A DNA stretch of 64,000 bases from the NCBI RefSeq assembly GCF_000747155.1, contig NZ_AVCK01000020.1:1-64000 (forward strand). Direction: 5' to 3'. A program made the position numbers and the translations under genes. Below, in pieces: positions 55,372 to 64,000 of the stretch. The notes under the pieces were generated by a model that was not told the origin of the DNA, searched no databases, and saw nothing but the letters and a program-made list of their open reading frames with translations. This DNA comes from Arenimonas metalli CF5-1. GTDB taxonomy: Bacteria > Pseudomonadota > Gammaproteobacteria > Xanthomonadales > Xanthomonadaceae. Every line of letters begins with the position of its first letter. The stretch's first letter is position 1.

Positions 55372-56780
55372 TTCGTCCCCCAGGTCTTGCGCAGGCTCAA
55401 GAGTTCAGCCAGGTAGCCCATCACGCAGACCGGCTGCAGGATCAGGGTGTAGAACAGCGAATAGAACAGGAAGCCGCTGATGTTGCGGCGCACCCGCATG
55501 CCCTGCCCTTTGAACATGCGCTGCTGCACCCGGAAGATGATCGCGTTCCAGACCGCCGCCAGCGGCAGCACCAGCAGCGTCATCATCCCCACGATCCAGT
55601 AGTGGCCCAGCAGCGCCGCCACGATGCCCGGGATGAAGACCAGGGTGAACACCAGGTCCATCGGCAGGAACAGCAGGTTCCACCAGATGAAGAGCGTGCT
55701 CAGCCGCGGCTTCAGCAGCAGCCGGCCGTGGCGCGCGAAGGCCTCCATCAGGCCGCGCGACCAGCGCTGGCGCTGGCGCGAGAACTGGCCCAGCCGGTCC
55801 GGCACCTGCGTGAACAGGCAGGCTTCCTCGCAGTAGCCGATGCGGGCGCCGGTTTCGAGCAGGGCCCAGGACACCACGATGTCCTCGCCCACGCACTCGG
55901 GCCAGCCGCCCACCTGCTCCAGCGCCGGCCGGGTGTAAAGCGAGAACGCGCCCTGCGCCACCAGCGTGCCGTGGTACATGCTCTGCATGCGCTTCACCGC
56001 GGCGATGCCGTGGAAGTAGTCCCACTCCTGGGCGCGCGTCAGCCAGTTCACGCGCGAATTGCGCACCAGCACCGCGCCGGCCACCGCCACGGTGTTCGGC
56101 GGGTCGGACAGGAAGCGTTCCACCAGCTTGCGGATCGCGTCCGTGCGCAGGTAGGAATCGCCGTCCACGGTGATCACCAGGCCCGCGCGGGTGCTGGCCA
56201 GGCCGTGGTTGAGCGCGGCGGCCTTGCCGCCATTGCGCGGCATCGGCACGACGTGGATGGCCAGCCCGGCGCGGCGCAGGTGCAGGGCCTGCTCGCGCGC
56301 GATGGCCAGGGTCTCGTCGGTCGAACCGTCGTCGATCACCGTGACCAGCAGCCGGCCCGGGTAGTCCTGCGCGGCGAGGCTGCGCAGGGTGTCGGCGATG
56401 TTGCCGGCCTCGTTGTAGCAGGCCACCAGCACGTCGAGGTCCGGATAATGCGCGACCGGTTTGCGCACCGGGCGGCGGTCGCCGAGGATCGAGCCCGCGA
56501 GGAAGGCGTTCATGAAGCCGGGCACGTAGGCGATGAAGGCGATGGTGACCAGCGCGAACGGCAGGCCGGCCAGCCGCGTCAGCTCGCCCAGCCAGGGCTG
56601 CGACAGCCACACACTGAAGGCCATCCAGGCCAGGGCCAGCGCCAGCACCAGCATGAACTTGACCGCCACCGGGACGTAGAACCCCCGCCGCCGCGGCAGC
56701 AGGGACGACGCGCCGCCGGAGCGCAGCACGTCTTCGGCGCCATCCTGTTCGGGAGACGGCGACCGCGAGGTATCAAGCAT
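55368..56780 (-). CDS. membrane processive glycosyltransferase (GT2, PgaC/NodC-like)
   Basis: A 470 aa inner-membrane enzyme: two N-terminal helices, a GT-A domain with DDGSTDET, VDGDS (metal DxD), GED (acceptor) and QRQRWSRG, the Q(Q/R)xRW motif of processive beta-glycosyltransferases, then three or four C-terminal helices. Likely polymerises a beta-linked hexosamine or glucose polymer. No pgaB, pgaD or bcsB gene lies nearby. ATG 56780 avoids the divergent promoter region; the longer frame runs to 56924. Confidence 0.87.
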   Translation of the reverse strand: MLDTSRSPSPEQDGAEDVLRSGGASSLLPRRRGFYVPVAVKFMLVLALALAWMAFSVWLSQPWLGELTRLAGLPFALVTIAFIAYVPGFMNAFLAGSILGDRRPVRKPVAHYPDLDVLVACYNEAGNIADTLRSLAAQDYPGRLLVTVIDDGSTDETLAIAREQALHLRRAGLAIHVVPMPRNGGKAAALNHGLASTRAGLVITVDGDSYLRTDAIRKLVERFLSDPPNTVAVAGAVLVRNSRVNWLTRAQEWDYFHGIAAVKRMQSMYHGTLVAQGAFSLYTRPALEQVGGWPECVGEDIVVSWALLETGARIGYCEEACLFTQVPDRLGQFSRQRQRWSRGLMEAFARHGRLLLKPRLSTLFIWWNLLFLPMDLVFTLVFIPGIVAALLGHYWIVGMMTLLVLPLAAVWNAIIFRVQQRMFKGQGMRVRRNISGFLFYSLFYTLILQPVCVMGYLAELLSLRKTWGTK

Positions 56781-57009
56781 GGGTGGCAGCCAGGAAGAAG
56801 TCCCGCGGGTACAAGCAAGCCGCGTGCCAACGACTGCTGCATTGCGCCATTCGCAGGAAAATGCACCGGGGGATCGATCCTGCGTCCCCGCCATCGGCCC
56901 GTGGTGCGGGCGGCGGGACGTCAAAATGTGACGCGATCGTCATTCCGGCCTGCCACCGGCAAGGCGTTCACATTGGCTACACTCGCCCGGAATAGCCGTG
57001 GGGGTGGGG

Positions 57010-59748
57010 ATGAGCTGGATCCTGGGACTGGTGGGCGCGCTGCTTGGCCTGATCATTGCGGACGCGACCCGGGAGGGATTCGGCCTGGTCGCCGGCGCCC
57101 TGCTCGGGGCCCTGCTGGGCATGGCCTGGCGCACCCGGCGCCGGATCGCCGAGCTGGAGAAGCGGCTGGCCCGGGTCGAGGTGCTGGCGCGTCGCCCGGC
57201 GGTTGCCGCTGCGCAGGGCCTTCCGGACGACGCTGCCGCGGCCCACGCCGCGGCACCGGCCGCCCCGGTCGCCCCCGCCGCGCCCGGCTTCGGCGAGGCC
57301 GCACCGGCGCCGGCCATGGCCGGCGCACCGGTCACCCCTGCCGTCCCGCCGCTGGCCACGGCCACCCCGGCCGCGGGCCCGGCGCCGGCGCGCGCCCCGC
57401 AACCGCCCCCGATCCCGGCCGAGCCCACGCCCCGCACGACGTGGTCGAACGAACCGCAAGAACCCGACGTCTTCGAGAAAGCCCTCGGCGTGGTGAAGGG
57501 CTGGCTGTTCGAAGGCAACGTGCCGGTGAAGCTGGGCGTGCTGGTGCTGCTGTTCGGCGTCGCGGCCGCGATCAAGTACGCCGCCGACGCCGGCTGGCTG
57601 ACCATGCCGATCGAGTTCCGCCTGGCCGGCATCGCCGCCGCCGCCATCGCCGGCCTGGTCTGGGGCCTGCGCCGCGCGCCCGAGCAGCCGGCCTTCGGCC
57701 TGAGCCTGCAGGGCGGCGCCATCGGCGTGCTGCTGCTGGTGGTGTTCGCGGCCTTCCGCAACTACGAGGTGCTGGGCGCGATGCCCGCCTTCGCGATGAT
57801 CGTGATCCTGGTGGCCGGCGCCAGCGTGCTGGCGGTGAAGCAGGACGCGCCGGCGCTGGCCGTGCTCGGCTTCATAGGCGGCTACCTGGCGCCCGTGCTG
57901 CTGTCCACCGGCACCGGCGACCACGTGGCGCTGTTCGGTTACTACGCCGTGCTCAACGCCGCCGTGTTCGCCATCGCCTGGCACAAGCCGTGGCGCGCGC
58001 TGAACCTGGTGGGCTTCCTCTTTACCTTCCTGATCGGTGGCCTGTGGGGCGCGAAGTACTACACGCCGGAGAAATTCGCGACGGTCGAACCCTTCCTCGT
58101 GCTGTTCTTCCTGTTCTACGTCTCGATCCCGGTGCTGTACGCGCTGGCGGGCCGGGCGCGCAACGGCAAGGTGGACGGCACGCTGCTGTTCGGCACGCCG
58201 CTGCTGGCCTTCCCGATGCAGGTCGGGCTGCTGGGCGACGACCGCATGGGCCTGGCCTTCAGCGCGGTGTTCGTGGCCGGCATCTACGCGGGGCTGGCGG
58301 CGTGGGCGCAGCGCAATGCCCGCCTGCGCGACCTGGCGCAGAGCGCGGCCGGCATCGGCGTCGTGTTCGCCACGCTGGCCATCCCGCTGGCGCTGACGGC
58401 GCAGTGGACGTCGGCGGCGTGGGCGCTGCAGGGCGTGGGCATGGCCTGGCTGGGCCTGCGCCAGGATCGCCGCCTCGTGCGCTGGATGGGCTTGCTGCTG
58501 CTGGTGCTGGCGGCGGGCGCGTGGGTCGTCAGCCTGTTCGACTACAGCCCGGACATCCAGGAGCGCTTCCTGCTCAATGGCCACGCGCTGAACCTTACCC
58601 TGCTGACGCTGGCGTGGATGGCGGCGAGCTGGCTCTACCACCGTGCAGGCAAGGCGGTGGCGCTGCAGGTCCTGCTGTTCCTGGGCGGGCTGTTCTGGTG
58701 GAGCCTGCTGGGCCTGCGCGAGATCGAGGTGAACCTGTCGCCGCGCTTCGATGCGCTTTACTACGGCGGCTTCGCCCTGGTCACCGCGGTGCTGGCGGCG
58801 CTGCTGCGCGGGCCGATGGCCTGGCCGCGGCTGTCGTGGCCGCTGGCCGCATCGGTGGTGCTGATGCTGCCGCTGTCGCTGGCCTCGCAGGACCATTACG
58901 ACGTGACGCTGTTCGACGCGCCGCTGGCGATGTGGTGGCTGGTGCTGGCGCTGGCCCTGCCGACGCTGGCCGCGCTGCGCGAACCGTTCTCGCGGCTGCT
59001 GTCGGTCGCGCACATCGCCTGGCTGATGGCGCTGGCCGCGGCCGCCGGCATCACGCTGATGCGCGTGCTGGGCGACGAAGGCGGCCTCGCCGACGGCTGG
59101 CTGCTGCCCGCGGTGATGGCGCCGCTGGCGGCGCTGTTCGCGCTGGCGTGGACGCAGCCGCGCCTGGCCGGCTGGCCGGTGGCGGACGCATTCCCGCGCT
59201 GGCGCACCGCCTGGCTGGCGATCGCCGGCATCGGGCTTGGCCTCGCGTGGGTGCTCGGCAACTTCCTGCCCGGCGACAGCAGCCCGCTGCCCTGGCTGCC
59301 GCTGCTCAACCCGCTGGAGTTGTCGCTGCTGCTGGGCCTGGTGGTGGCGGCCGCCGCACTGCGTTCGCACGGCGACCAGCACCGCCTGGGCGCGCTGGCC
59401 TGGGCCGGCGCCGCGCTGTTCCTGCTGACGCTGGCCGTGCTGCGCGCCTGCCACCAGCTGGCCGCCTTGCCGTGGTCGCCGGAAATCCTTGGCGAAACCC
59501 TCGCCCAGGCCAGCCTCACCGTCGCCTGGTGCGTCGCCGGCGTCACCGCCTGGGTGCTCGGTTCGCGCCGCCGCGACCGGGCGCTGTGGTGGCTGGGCGC
59601 CGCGCTGCTGGGCGTGGTGCTGCTCAAGCTGCTGGTCGTGGACCGCCAGTTCGTCGGCAACATCGCCGGCATCGTCTCCTTCCTGGTCGTGGGCCTGCTG
59701 CTGATCATCGTCGGCCGCATCGCCCCCACCCCACCCCGTTCGGAGTAA
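57010..59748 (+). CDS. DUF2339 multi-spanning membrane protein
   Basis: A 912 aa membrane protein: one N-terminal helix pair, a short coiled coil, an Ala/Pro-rich linker (residues about 65-145), then more than 20 hydrophobic helices matching the DUF2339 pattern (VLVLLFGVAAAIKYAADAGWL... GGAIGVLLL... LGFIGGYLAPVLLSTG). Function unknown. ATG 57010 has a GGGGTGGGG ribosome site; TACACT followed by CGCCCGG (56978-56983) is the likely -10. Directly followed by DUF3999, its usual partner. Confidence 0.85.
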   Translation: MSWILGLVGALLGLIIADATREGFGLVAGALLGALLGMAWRTRRRIAELEKRLARVEVLARRPAVAAAQGLPDDAAAAHAAAPAAPVAPAAPGFGEAAPAPAMAGAPVTPAVPPLATATPAAGPAPARAPQPPPIPAEPTPRTTWSNEPQEPDVFEKALGVVKGWLFEGNVPVKLGVLVLLFGVAAAIKYAADAGWLTMPIEFRLAGIAAAAIAGLVWGLRRAPEQPAFGLSLQGGAIGVLLLVVFAAFRNYEVLGAMPAFAMIVILVAGASVLAVKQDAPALAVLGFIGGYLAPVLLSTGTGDHVALFGYYAVLNAAVFAIAWHKPWRALNLVGFLFTFLIGGLWGAKYYTPEKFATVEPFLVLFFLFYVSIPVLYALAGRARNGKVDGTLLFGTPLLAFPMQVGLLGDDRMGLAFSAVFVAGIYAGLAAWAQRNARLRDLAQSAAGIGVVFATLAIPLALTAQWTSAAWALQGVGMAWLGLRQDRRLVRWMGLLLLVLAAGAWVVSLFDYSPDIQERFLLNGHALNLTLLTLAWMAASWLYHRAGKAVALQVLLFLGGLFWWSLLGLREIEVNLSPRFDALYYGGFALVTAVLAALLRGPMAWPRLSWPLAASVVLMLPLSLASQDHYDVTLFDAPLAMWWLVLALALPTLAALREPFSRLLSVAHIAWLMALAAAAGITLMRVLGDEGGLADGWLLPAVMAPLAALFALAWTQPRLAGWPVADAFPRWRTAWLAIAGIGLGLAWVLGNFLPGDSSPLPWLPLLNPLELSLLLGLVVAAAALRSHGDQHRLGALAWAGAALFLLTLAVLRACHQLAALPWSPEILGETLAQASLTVAWCVAGVTAWVLGSRRRDRALWWLGAALLGVVLLKLLVVDRQFVGNIAGIVSFLVVGLLLIIVGRIAPTPPRSE

Positions 59749-59752
59749 GCGC

Positions 59753-61081
59753 ATGCGCTCTTTGTTGATGCTGGGACTGCTGGCGGCCGGTGCCGCCACC
59801 GCCAACACGCCGCAGGACTACGCGTGGCAGTGGCCCGTGCAGGCCGAAGGCGACGCCGCGGCCTACGTGCTGGAACTGGACGCCGGGGTGCTGCAGCACG
59901 TCAGCCGTGCCGACCTGCGCGACCTCGCCGTGTTCAACGCCGACGGCGAGCCGGTGCCTTTCGCCCCACTGCCGCACGAGCAGGCGGAGGAAAGCCGCCG
60001 CGAGCCCGTGGCCTGGCTGCGCGTGCCGCTGCCTGCGCCGGGCCAGCCTGAAAGCCTCGCCCTGCGCCTCGAGCGCGACGCCGACGGCCGCCTGCGCGGC
60101 CTCGACCTGCGCACCAACGACAGCACGCCCACGCCGCCCGAGCGCCATGACCTGCTGCTCGACCGTGGCGACGAGCCGCCGCCGGTGTCCGCCCTGCACG
60201 TGCAGCTGGGCGAAGGCGCCGCACTGCCCGTGAACCTGCGCGTGCGCATCAGCGCCTCGGACGACCTCGCCGAATGGCAGGAGCTCGGCCGCGGGATGCC
60301 GCTGGTGGCGCTGGACGACAACGGCCTCCGCATCGAACGCCTGAAGCTCGAGTTCACCGGCAGCGACGCCCGCTACCTGCGGCTTTCCATCGAGAACGAC
60401 GGCCAGTGGCCGGTGATCGGCGCGCTGCAGGCCGAACGCCGGATGCGCGGCGCCGACACCCGCGAGTGGAAGACGCTCTCGCTGGAAGGCAAGCCCGTGA
60501 CCGACGTGGCCGGCAGCTTCGACTACGCCACGCCGGGCCCGCTGGCCATCGAGCGCGTGGACGTGGCGCTGCCGACCACCAATGCCGTGGCGGCGGTCCA
60601 GATCACCGCCCGCGACGGCGACGAGGGCTGGTGGCGCGGCATCGCCGGCTTCACCGCCTTCCGCCTCGGCAACAACGGCGACGAAGTGCGCCACCTCGCT
60701 CCCGATGCCGGCCTGACCCGCGACCGCCAGTGGCGCGTGGCCACCCAGCCGGCGCTGGCCAAGGCGCCGACGCTGCAGCTGCAGTACCGCCCCGAGCGCT
60801 TCGTGCTGCTGGCCCAGGGCCCGCGGCCCTACACCCTGGTCGCGGGCAGCGTGCGCGCGGCGCGCGAGGATTACCCGGTGCAGGCGGCGCTGGCCGCGTC
60901 GACCACGCCGCCGCAGCCGGCCACGCTCGGCGAAGGCCGCGAGTCTGGCGGTGGCGCGGCGATGGCGCCCAAGCGCGGCGAGGACTGGCAGCGTTGGGTG
61001 CTGTGGGCGGTGCTGGGACTCGGCGCGGGCCTGGTGCTGCTGGTGTCGCTGCGCGTGCTGCGCCATCCGAAGCCGGAATAA
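59753..61081 (+). CDS. DUF3999 family exported protein
   Basis: A 442 aa protein with a signal peptide (cleaved near AATANT), a large periplasmic beta-sandwich region with two or three galactose-binding-like modules ([21 protein letters not shown]), and one C-terminal membrane helix ([18 protein letters not shown]) followed by a basic tail. It lies 4 bases after the DUF2339 gene; the two are often paired and may form an envelope complex. Function unknown. Confidence 0.83.
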   Translation: MRSLLMLGLLAAGAATANTPQDYAWQWPVQAEGDAAAYVLELDAGVLQHVSRADLRDLAVFNADGEPVPFAPLPHEQAEESRREPVAWLRVPLPAPGQPESLALRLERDADGRLRGLDLRTNDSTPTPPERHDLLLDRGDEPPPVSALHVQLGEGAALPVNLRVRISASDDLAEWQELGRGMPLVALDDNGLRIERLKLEFTGSDARYLRLSIENDGQWPVIGALQAERRMRGADTREWKTLSLEGKPVTDVAGSFDYATPGPLAIERVDVALPTTNAVAAVQITARDGDEGWWRGIAGFTAFRLGNNGDEVRHLAPDAGLTRDRQWRVATQPALAKAPTLQLQYRPERFVLLAQGPRPYTLVAGSVRAAREDYPVQAALAASTTPPQPATLGEGRESGGGAAMAPKRGEDWQRWVLWAVLGLGAGLVLLVSLRVLRHPKPE

Positions 61082-61116
61082 TCCGGCAATTCGCGTCGAA
61101 ACGGGGGAGAGAGAAC

Positions 61117-61512
61117 GTGTCTGATCCGAGAAACAGCGCCTACGCGGGTGCGGGCCGAGTTGCTTCCAGCCTCGTGAACGCAAGCGTCACGACGGCCTTC
61201 GAGCTTCCCGGCCAGCGCGTGGTGCGCAGCCTGGGCGTGGTCCGCGGCATCACGGTCCGCTCCCGCTCCGTCGTGGGCAACTTCCTGGGCGGCATCCAGT
61301 CCCTGTTCGGCGGCAACATCACCATCTACACGGAACTCTGCGAGCAGGCGCGCCAGGAGACCTATCGCGACATGGTGCAGGAAGCGCGCAGGCTCGGCGC
61401 CAACGCCATCATCGGCATGCGTTACGACGCCACCGAAATCATGACCGGCCTGACGGAAGTGCTTTGCTACGGCACCGCGGTCGTCGTCGAGCCCGACGAC
61501 ACCAAAGCCTAG
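61117..61512 (+). CDS. YbjQ/UPF0145 family protein
   Basis: A 131 aa small protein of the YbjQ family: [21 protein letters not shown], an amphipathic helix ([24 protein letters not shown]), and a C-terminal strand ([12 protein letters not shown]). Suggested to bind metal or assemble as a pentamer; role unknown. The start is GTG 61117 with GGGGGA upstream. It follows DUF3999 after 35 bases, so it is probably the last gene of that operon. Confidence 0.82.
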   Translation: MSDPRNSAYAGAGRVASSLVNASVTTAFELPGQRVVRSLGVVRGITVRSRSVVGNFLGGIQSLFGGNITIYTELCEQARQETYRDMVQEARRLGANAIIGMRYDATEIMTGLTEVLCYGTAVVVEPDDTKA

Positions 61513-61566
61513 CCGGCGCGCCACAGGTCTGTTGCCATGTGTCCGCAGCACCCGGCTTGCCATCGG

Positions 61567-61601
61567 TTGACACGCGATAAGTGCTACTTTAGTGTCACTT
61601 A
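61567..61601 (+). promoter_or_regulatory. toxin-antitoxin promoter and operator
   Basis: Consensus TTGACA (61567-61572), 17-base spacer, TAGTGT (61590-61595). Inverted TAAGTG (61578-61583) and CACTTA (61596-61601) surround the -10, a probable site for autorepression by the antitoxin. The ATG at 61602 is 7 bases after the -10, so the mRNA should be leaderless. Confidence 0.65.
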
Positions 61602-61859
61602 ATGCGCACCGAACTCGTCACCACGCTCAAGCGCCAAGCCACGGAACTGCTCGCGGATGTCGAGCGGGACAAGCAGCCAATCCTGATCACCCAGCATGGC
61701 CTGCCCAGTGCCTACCTCGTGGACGTGGAATCCTACGAGTTGCAGCAGGAAAGGATGACTGTCCTCGAGGGCATCGCACGCGGTGAAATAGCGATCGCCG
61801 AGGGCCGGACCCTGAGCCATGCCCAGGCCGGGAAGCGCCTGGGCAAATGGTTGAAATAA
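61602..61859 (+). CDS. Phd/YefM family antitoxin
   Basis: An 85 aa antitoxin: N-terminal Phd/YefM DNA-binding fold (TTLKRQATELLADVERDKQPILITQHGLPSAYLVDVESYE) and a C-terminal tail that would wrap the toxin (IARGEIAIAEGRTLSHAQAGKRL). It neutralises the ParE-like toxin encoded next and most likely represses the shared promoter. Overlaps the toxin gene by 13 bases. No ribosome site precedes the ATG. Confidence 0.9.
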   Translation: MRTELVTTLKRQATELLADVERDKQPILITQHGLPSAYLVDVESYELQQERMTVLEGIARGEIAIAEGRTLSHAQAGKRLGKWLK

Positions 61860-62164
61860 TCTGGTCCGAGCCGGCGTTGGCGGACCTCGAGGCCATCGCG
61901 GACTTCATCGCACTGGAGAACCCGGCGGCCGCGGCCGCCCTGGTCAGGCGCGTCTACGGACACATGAGCCAGCTTGCCGCACATCCCGCCAGTGGCTCCC
62001 GCGTGCCTGAGTTGGGACCCCGTAACCGGTACCGCCAAATCGTGGAACCACCCTGCCGTGTCATCTATCGGCACGACCGGCTGTGCGTGCACGTCGTACA
62101 CGTCATGCGGACGTCGCGAATCCTGCGCCCGCAGGATCTGGATCGCCTCACGCCACCCGAGTGA
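61847..62164 (+). CDS. RelE/ParE family toxin
   Basis: A 105 aa toxin of the RelE/ParE superfamily: IWSEPALADLEAIADFIALENPAAAAALVRRV, two long helices, then the beta sheet with YRQIVEPPCRVIYRHD and VVHVMRTSR. The helical hairpin and weak RNase residues favour the ParE branch (gyrase inhibitor), but the target cannot be decided by sequence. Translation is coupled to the antitoxin. Confidence 0.88.
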   Translation: MVEIIWSEPALADLEAIADFIALENPAAAAALVRRVYGHMSQLAAHPASGSRVPELGPRNRYRQIVEPPCRVIYRHDRLCVHVVHVMRTSRILRPQDLDRLTPPE

Positions 62165-62200
62165 AACCATCAAGCCGCATCCAAGCCACCGGAGACTGAT

Positions 62201-62743
62201 ATGCCCCGTTCGAAGGCCGTGTTCCCGGCAAGGTTCTACGCGTTGCTCTTCCTGGTCGGGATCGCGAGCTTCGTGGTGCACGAATTCGCGCACTGGCTCA
62301 TGGGCGCCCTGCTTGGCTACGAGATGGTGGCCACGCTGAACTCGGTGACGCCGGTTGGCCCGGTGACCCCGCGCGACCTGGCGCTGATCGCCGGCGCCGG
62401 ACCACTGCTCACCTTGGGCCAGGGCCTGCTGGGTTTCTGGCTGGTGGGCAGGTCGCGGAGCCACCCGGGCTTCGCCCTGCTCTACATCGCCGTCTTCATG
62501 CGGCTGGTGGCGGCCGGCGTGAGCGTGTTCAACCCGAATGACGAGGCGAAGCTGAGCCAGCTGCTGGGACTGGGCACGTGGACCCTGCCCGTGCTGGTGG
62601 TTGGCGGGCTGCTCGCGCTGGTGGTGGTCGCCAGCCGACGCCTGCAGCTGAAGCTCCGCGACCAGTTGCTCTGCTACGTGGTCGCGTCCGTCGCCGTCAC
62701 CCTGGTCGTGGGCGTCGACATGGCCGTTTGGCCAAAGGGTTGA
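62201..62743 (+). CDS. membrane protein with HExxH motif (M50-like)
   Basis: A 180 aa protein with about five hydrophobic helices. The first carries His27-Glu28-x-x-His31 (VVHEFAHWLMG), and a later FNPNDEAKLSQLLGLG resembles the third-ligand segment (NPxD) of M50-type membrane metalloproteases. GAGPLLTLGQ follows the GPxxN-type loop. It could be a small intramembrane protease or an inactive relative; no PDZ domain. GGAGACTGAT precedes the ATG. Tail-to-tail with argH, two bases apart. Confidence 0.65.
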   Translation: MPRSKAVFPARFYALLFLVGIASFVVHEFAHWLMGALLGYEMVATLNSVTPVGPVTPRDLALIAGAGPLLTLGQGLLGFWLVGRSRSHPGFALLYIAVFMRLVAAGVSVFNPNDEAKLSQLLGLGTWTLPVLVVGGLLALVVVASRRLQLKLRDQLLCYVVASVAVTLVVGVDMAVWPKG

Positions 62744-62745
62744 AC

Positions 62746-64000
62746 TCAGGCAGGGCCGGGGATCGCGTCGAATCGTTGACGCAGCGCGGCCAGACCGAGG
62801 GCGCCTGAACCACCCGGCGACACTCGCGCTTCGAGGCTCGCCTGCGGATCGGCACCCGCCTTGGGCAGCGGCTCGACCGCGGCCAGACGGTACGCCTCGC
62901 GGAAGGGCAGGCCGGCGACGGCGAGTTCAACCGCCTTGTCGGTGGCAAACATGCCGTCGTCGAAGGCCTGCGCCAGACGCTCCGGCTTCCACTGCAGTCC
63001 GCGCAGCAGGTTCGGCAGCAGGGCCAGCGCGCCGAGGCCGCGGCCGAAGGCATGGAAGAGCGCGCCCTTGGTGTACTGCAGGTCGCGGTGATAGCCGCTG
63101 GGCAGGGACAGCAGGTTCTCGAGTTCGGTGCGGGCGGCGGCGACGCTGGCATAGGTCGCGCGCATCAGTTCGACCAGGTCGGGGTTGCGCTTGTTGGGCA
63201 TGATCGAGCTGCCGGTGGTGTACTGCGGCGGCAGGCCGACGAAGCCGAACTCGGCGGTGGTGAACAGGCTCAGGTCCCAGGCCAGGCGGCGCAGGTCCAG
63301 CATCGCGGCGCCCAGCGCGTCCACGGCCGCGATCTCGAACTTGCCGCGCGAGAGCTGGGCGTAGATCGGGCTGACCTGCGTGCGGGCGAAGCCGAGCTCC
63401 TTCGTGCTGCCCTCGCGGTCCAGCGGCAGGTTGACGCCGTAGCCGGCGGCGGTGCCCAGCGGGTTGGCGTCGATCCAGTCGCGGGCCTGGCCGGCACGCA
63501 CGGCGTTGTCGATGAAGGCCTCGGCGAAGCCGGCCCACCACATCGCGGTGGACGAAACCACGGCGCGCTGCAGGTGGGTGTAGCCGGGCATCGGCAGCGC
63601 CTCGGTTTCGGCGCGCTGCAGGCAGACTTCGGCGGATTCGCGGCACACGGCCTGCAGCTCGCCCAGCTTGCGCTTGAGCCACAGGCGCGTGGCCACCAAC
63701 ACCTGATCGTTGCGGCTGCGGCCGGTATGGATCTTGCGGCCGGTGTCGCCCAGGCGCTCGACCAGGCGCGATTCGATGGCGGAATGGCCGTCCTCGAAGC
63801 GCTCGTCCAGCACGAAGTCGCCGGACAGCAGGTCGGCCGACAGCAGCGACAGTTCGCGGCACAGCGCCGTGCACTCGTCGTCGGTCAGGATGCCGATGCG
63901 GGCCAGACCGCGCGCATGCGCCGCCGAGGCGGTGATGTCGTCCTGGATGAACTCGCGGTCCAGCAGCACGTCGCCGCCGGCCAGGAAGGCCTGGATGCGC
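62746..64000 (-). CDS. argH: argininosuccinate lyase (5' end beyond window)
   Basis: Last step of arginine synthesis, splitting argininosuccinate into arginine and fumarate. The family signature [22 protein letters not shown] and PGYTHLQRA (catalytic His) are present. The frame continues without stop to the window edge, where [17 protein letters not shown] is the usual near-N-terminal sequence, so about 10-20 residues are missing. Stop at 62746. Confidence 0.95.
   Translation of the reverse strand, partial: RIQAFLAGGDVLLDREFIQDDITASAAHARGLARIGILTDDECTALCRELSLLSADLLSGDFVLDERFEDGHSAIESRLVERLGDTGRKIHTGRSRNDQVLVATRLWLKRKLGELQAVCRESAEVCLQRAETEALPMPGYTHLQRAVVSSTAMWWAGFAEAFIDNAVRAGQARDWIDANPLGTAAGYGVNLPLDREGSTKELGFARTQVSPIYAQLSRGKFEIAAVDALGAAMLDLRRLAWDLSLFTTAEFGFVGLPPQYTTGSSIMPNKRNPDLVELMRATYASVAAARTELENLLSLPSGYHRDLQYTKGALFHAFGRGLGALALLPNLLRGLQWKPERLAQAFDDGMFATDKAVELAVAGLPFREAYRLAAVEPLPKAGADPQASLEARVSPGGSGALGLAALRQRFDAIPGPA

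Noticed and set aside
55602-59768. 1388-codon plus-strand open frame covering the glycosyltransferase and DUF2339 regions
   Set aside because: Low-complexity Arg/Ala/Gly translation; crosses two real genes and their divergent promoter region in a different frame.

Overview
The window reads as chromosome of a high-GC gammaproteobacterium, most likely order Lysobacterales (Xanthomonadales; the Lysobacter/Arenimonas/Luteimonas area). The evidence is a compact yerC-hisGDCBHAF-hisIE operon with fused HisB and HisIE, a liu-type leucine-degradation cluster, EfpL, HiPIP, GGDEF/EAL proteins, and short palindromic repeats carrying a GTAGGAGGG...CCCTCCTAC core. No plasmid, phage or rRNA signature was seen. 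About 60 protein genes and one tRNA can be supported; almost every gap under 300 bp is accounted for by promoters, hairpins or repeats.

Layout. 1-450: a lower-GC edge with one small unknown gene. 448-4227: icmF (fused isobutyryl-CoA mutase), whose two interdomain linkers are each encoded by a palindromic repeat. 4.3-9.1 kb: two unknown genes, then an ECF sigma/ChrR-like pair ahead of a secreted Yx(FWY)xxD protein, a DUF3034 protein and an exported truncated hemoglobin, plus a candidate small RNA. 9.2-22.4 kb: branched-chain amino acid catabolism (leucine dehydrogenase, isovaleryl-CoA dehydrogenase, thiolase, both methylcrotonyl-CoA carboxylase subunits, methylglutaconyl-CoA hydratase, HMG-CoA lyase), interrupted by a Fur-boxed feoAB operon on the other strand and by a GxxExxY gene lying between inverted iteron arrays. 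22.5-27.9 kb: a PAS-GGDEF-EAL protein, an acetyltransferase, a short-chain dehydrogenase, EfpL and a NUDIX protein. 28-34.8 kb: four secondary transporters (NhaC, APC, NSS, AGCS) and ExoD. 34.9-41.4 kb: rmuC, HiPIP, a methionine-salvage operon mtnB-mtnD-mtnC ending in a coupled legumain-like protease, and a phosphoesterase. 41.4-48.9 kb: the histidine operon behind a TrpR-like regulator. 49-54.1 kb: a membrane diguanylate cyclase and hisS coupled to an enlarged histidine-ammonia-lyase-like gene. 54.2-64 kb: tRNA-Pro, a glycosyltransferase/outer-membrane barrel pair, DUF2339-DUF3999, YbjQ, a Phd/ParE toxin-antitoxin pair, a membrane HExxH protein and the 3' part of argH.

How the genes work together. 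Leucine is deaminated by LeuDH and, after oxidative decarboxylation by enzymes not seen here, passes through Ivd, MccAB, the hydratase and HMG-CoA lyase to acetyl-CoA and acetoacetate, which the thiolase can use. IcmF and the short-chain dehydrogenase fit valine/isoleucine acyl-CoA handling. Na+- and H+-coupled carriers nearby fit an amino-acid-consuming heterotroph.

Most unusual signals. (1) Two unrelated palindromic repeats inserted in frame in icmF. (2) A GxxExxY nuclease-like gene inside terminal inverted repeats built of three 10-bp units, with two gene-less miniature versions (25633-25764, 38021-38175) in the same window. (3) Several genes whose -10 box sits about 7 bases before the start codon, implying leaderless mRNAs, including yerC, where a perfect palindrome fills the promoter spacer. 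(4) A histidine-ammonia-lyase relative with two large insertions and altered active-site neighbours, coupled to hisS.
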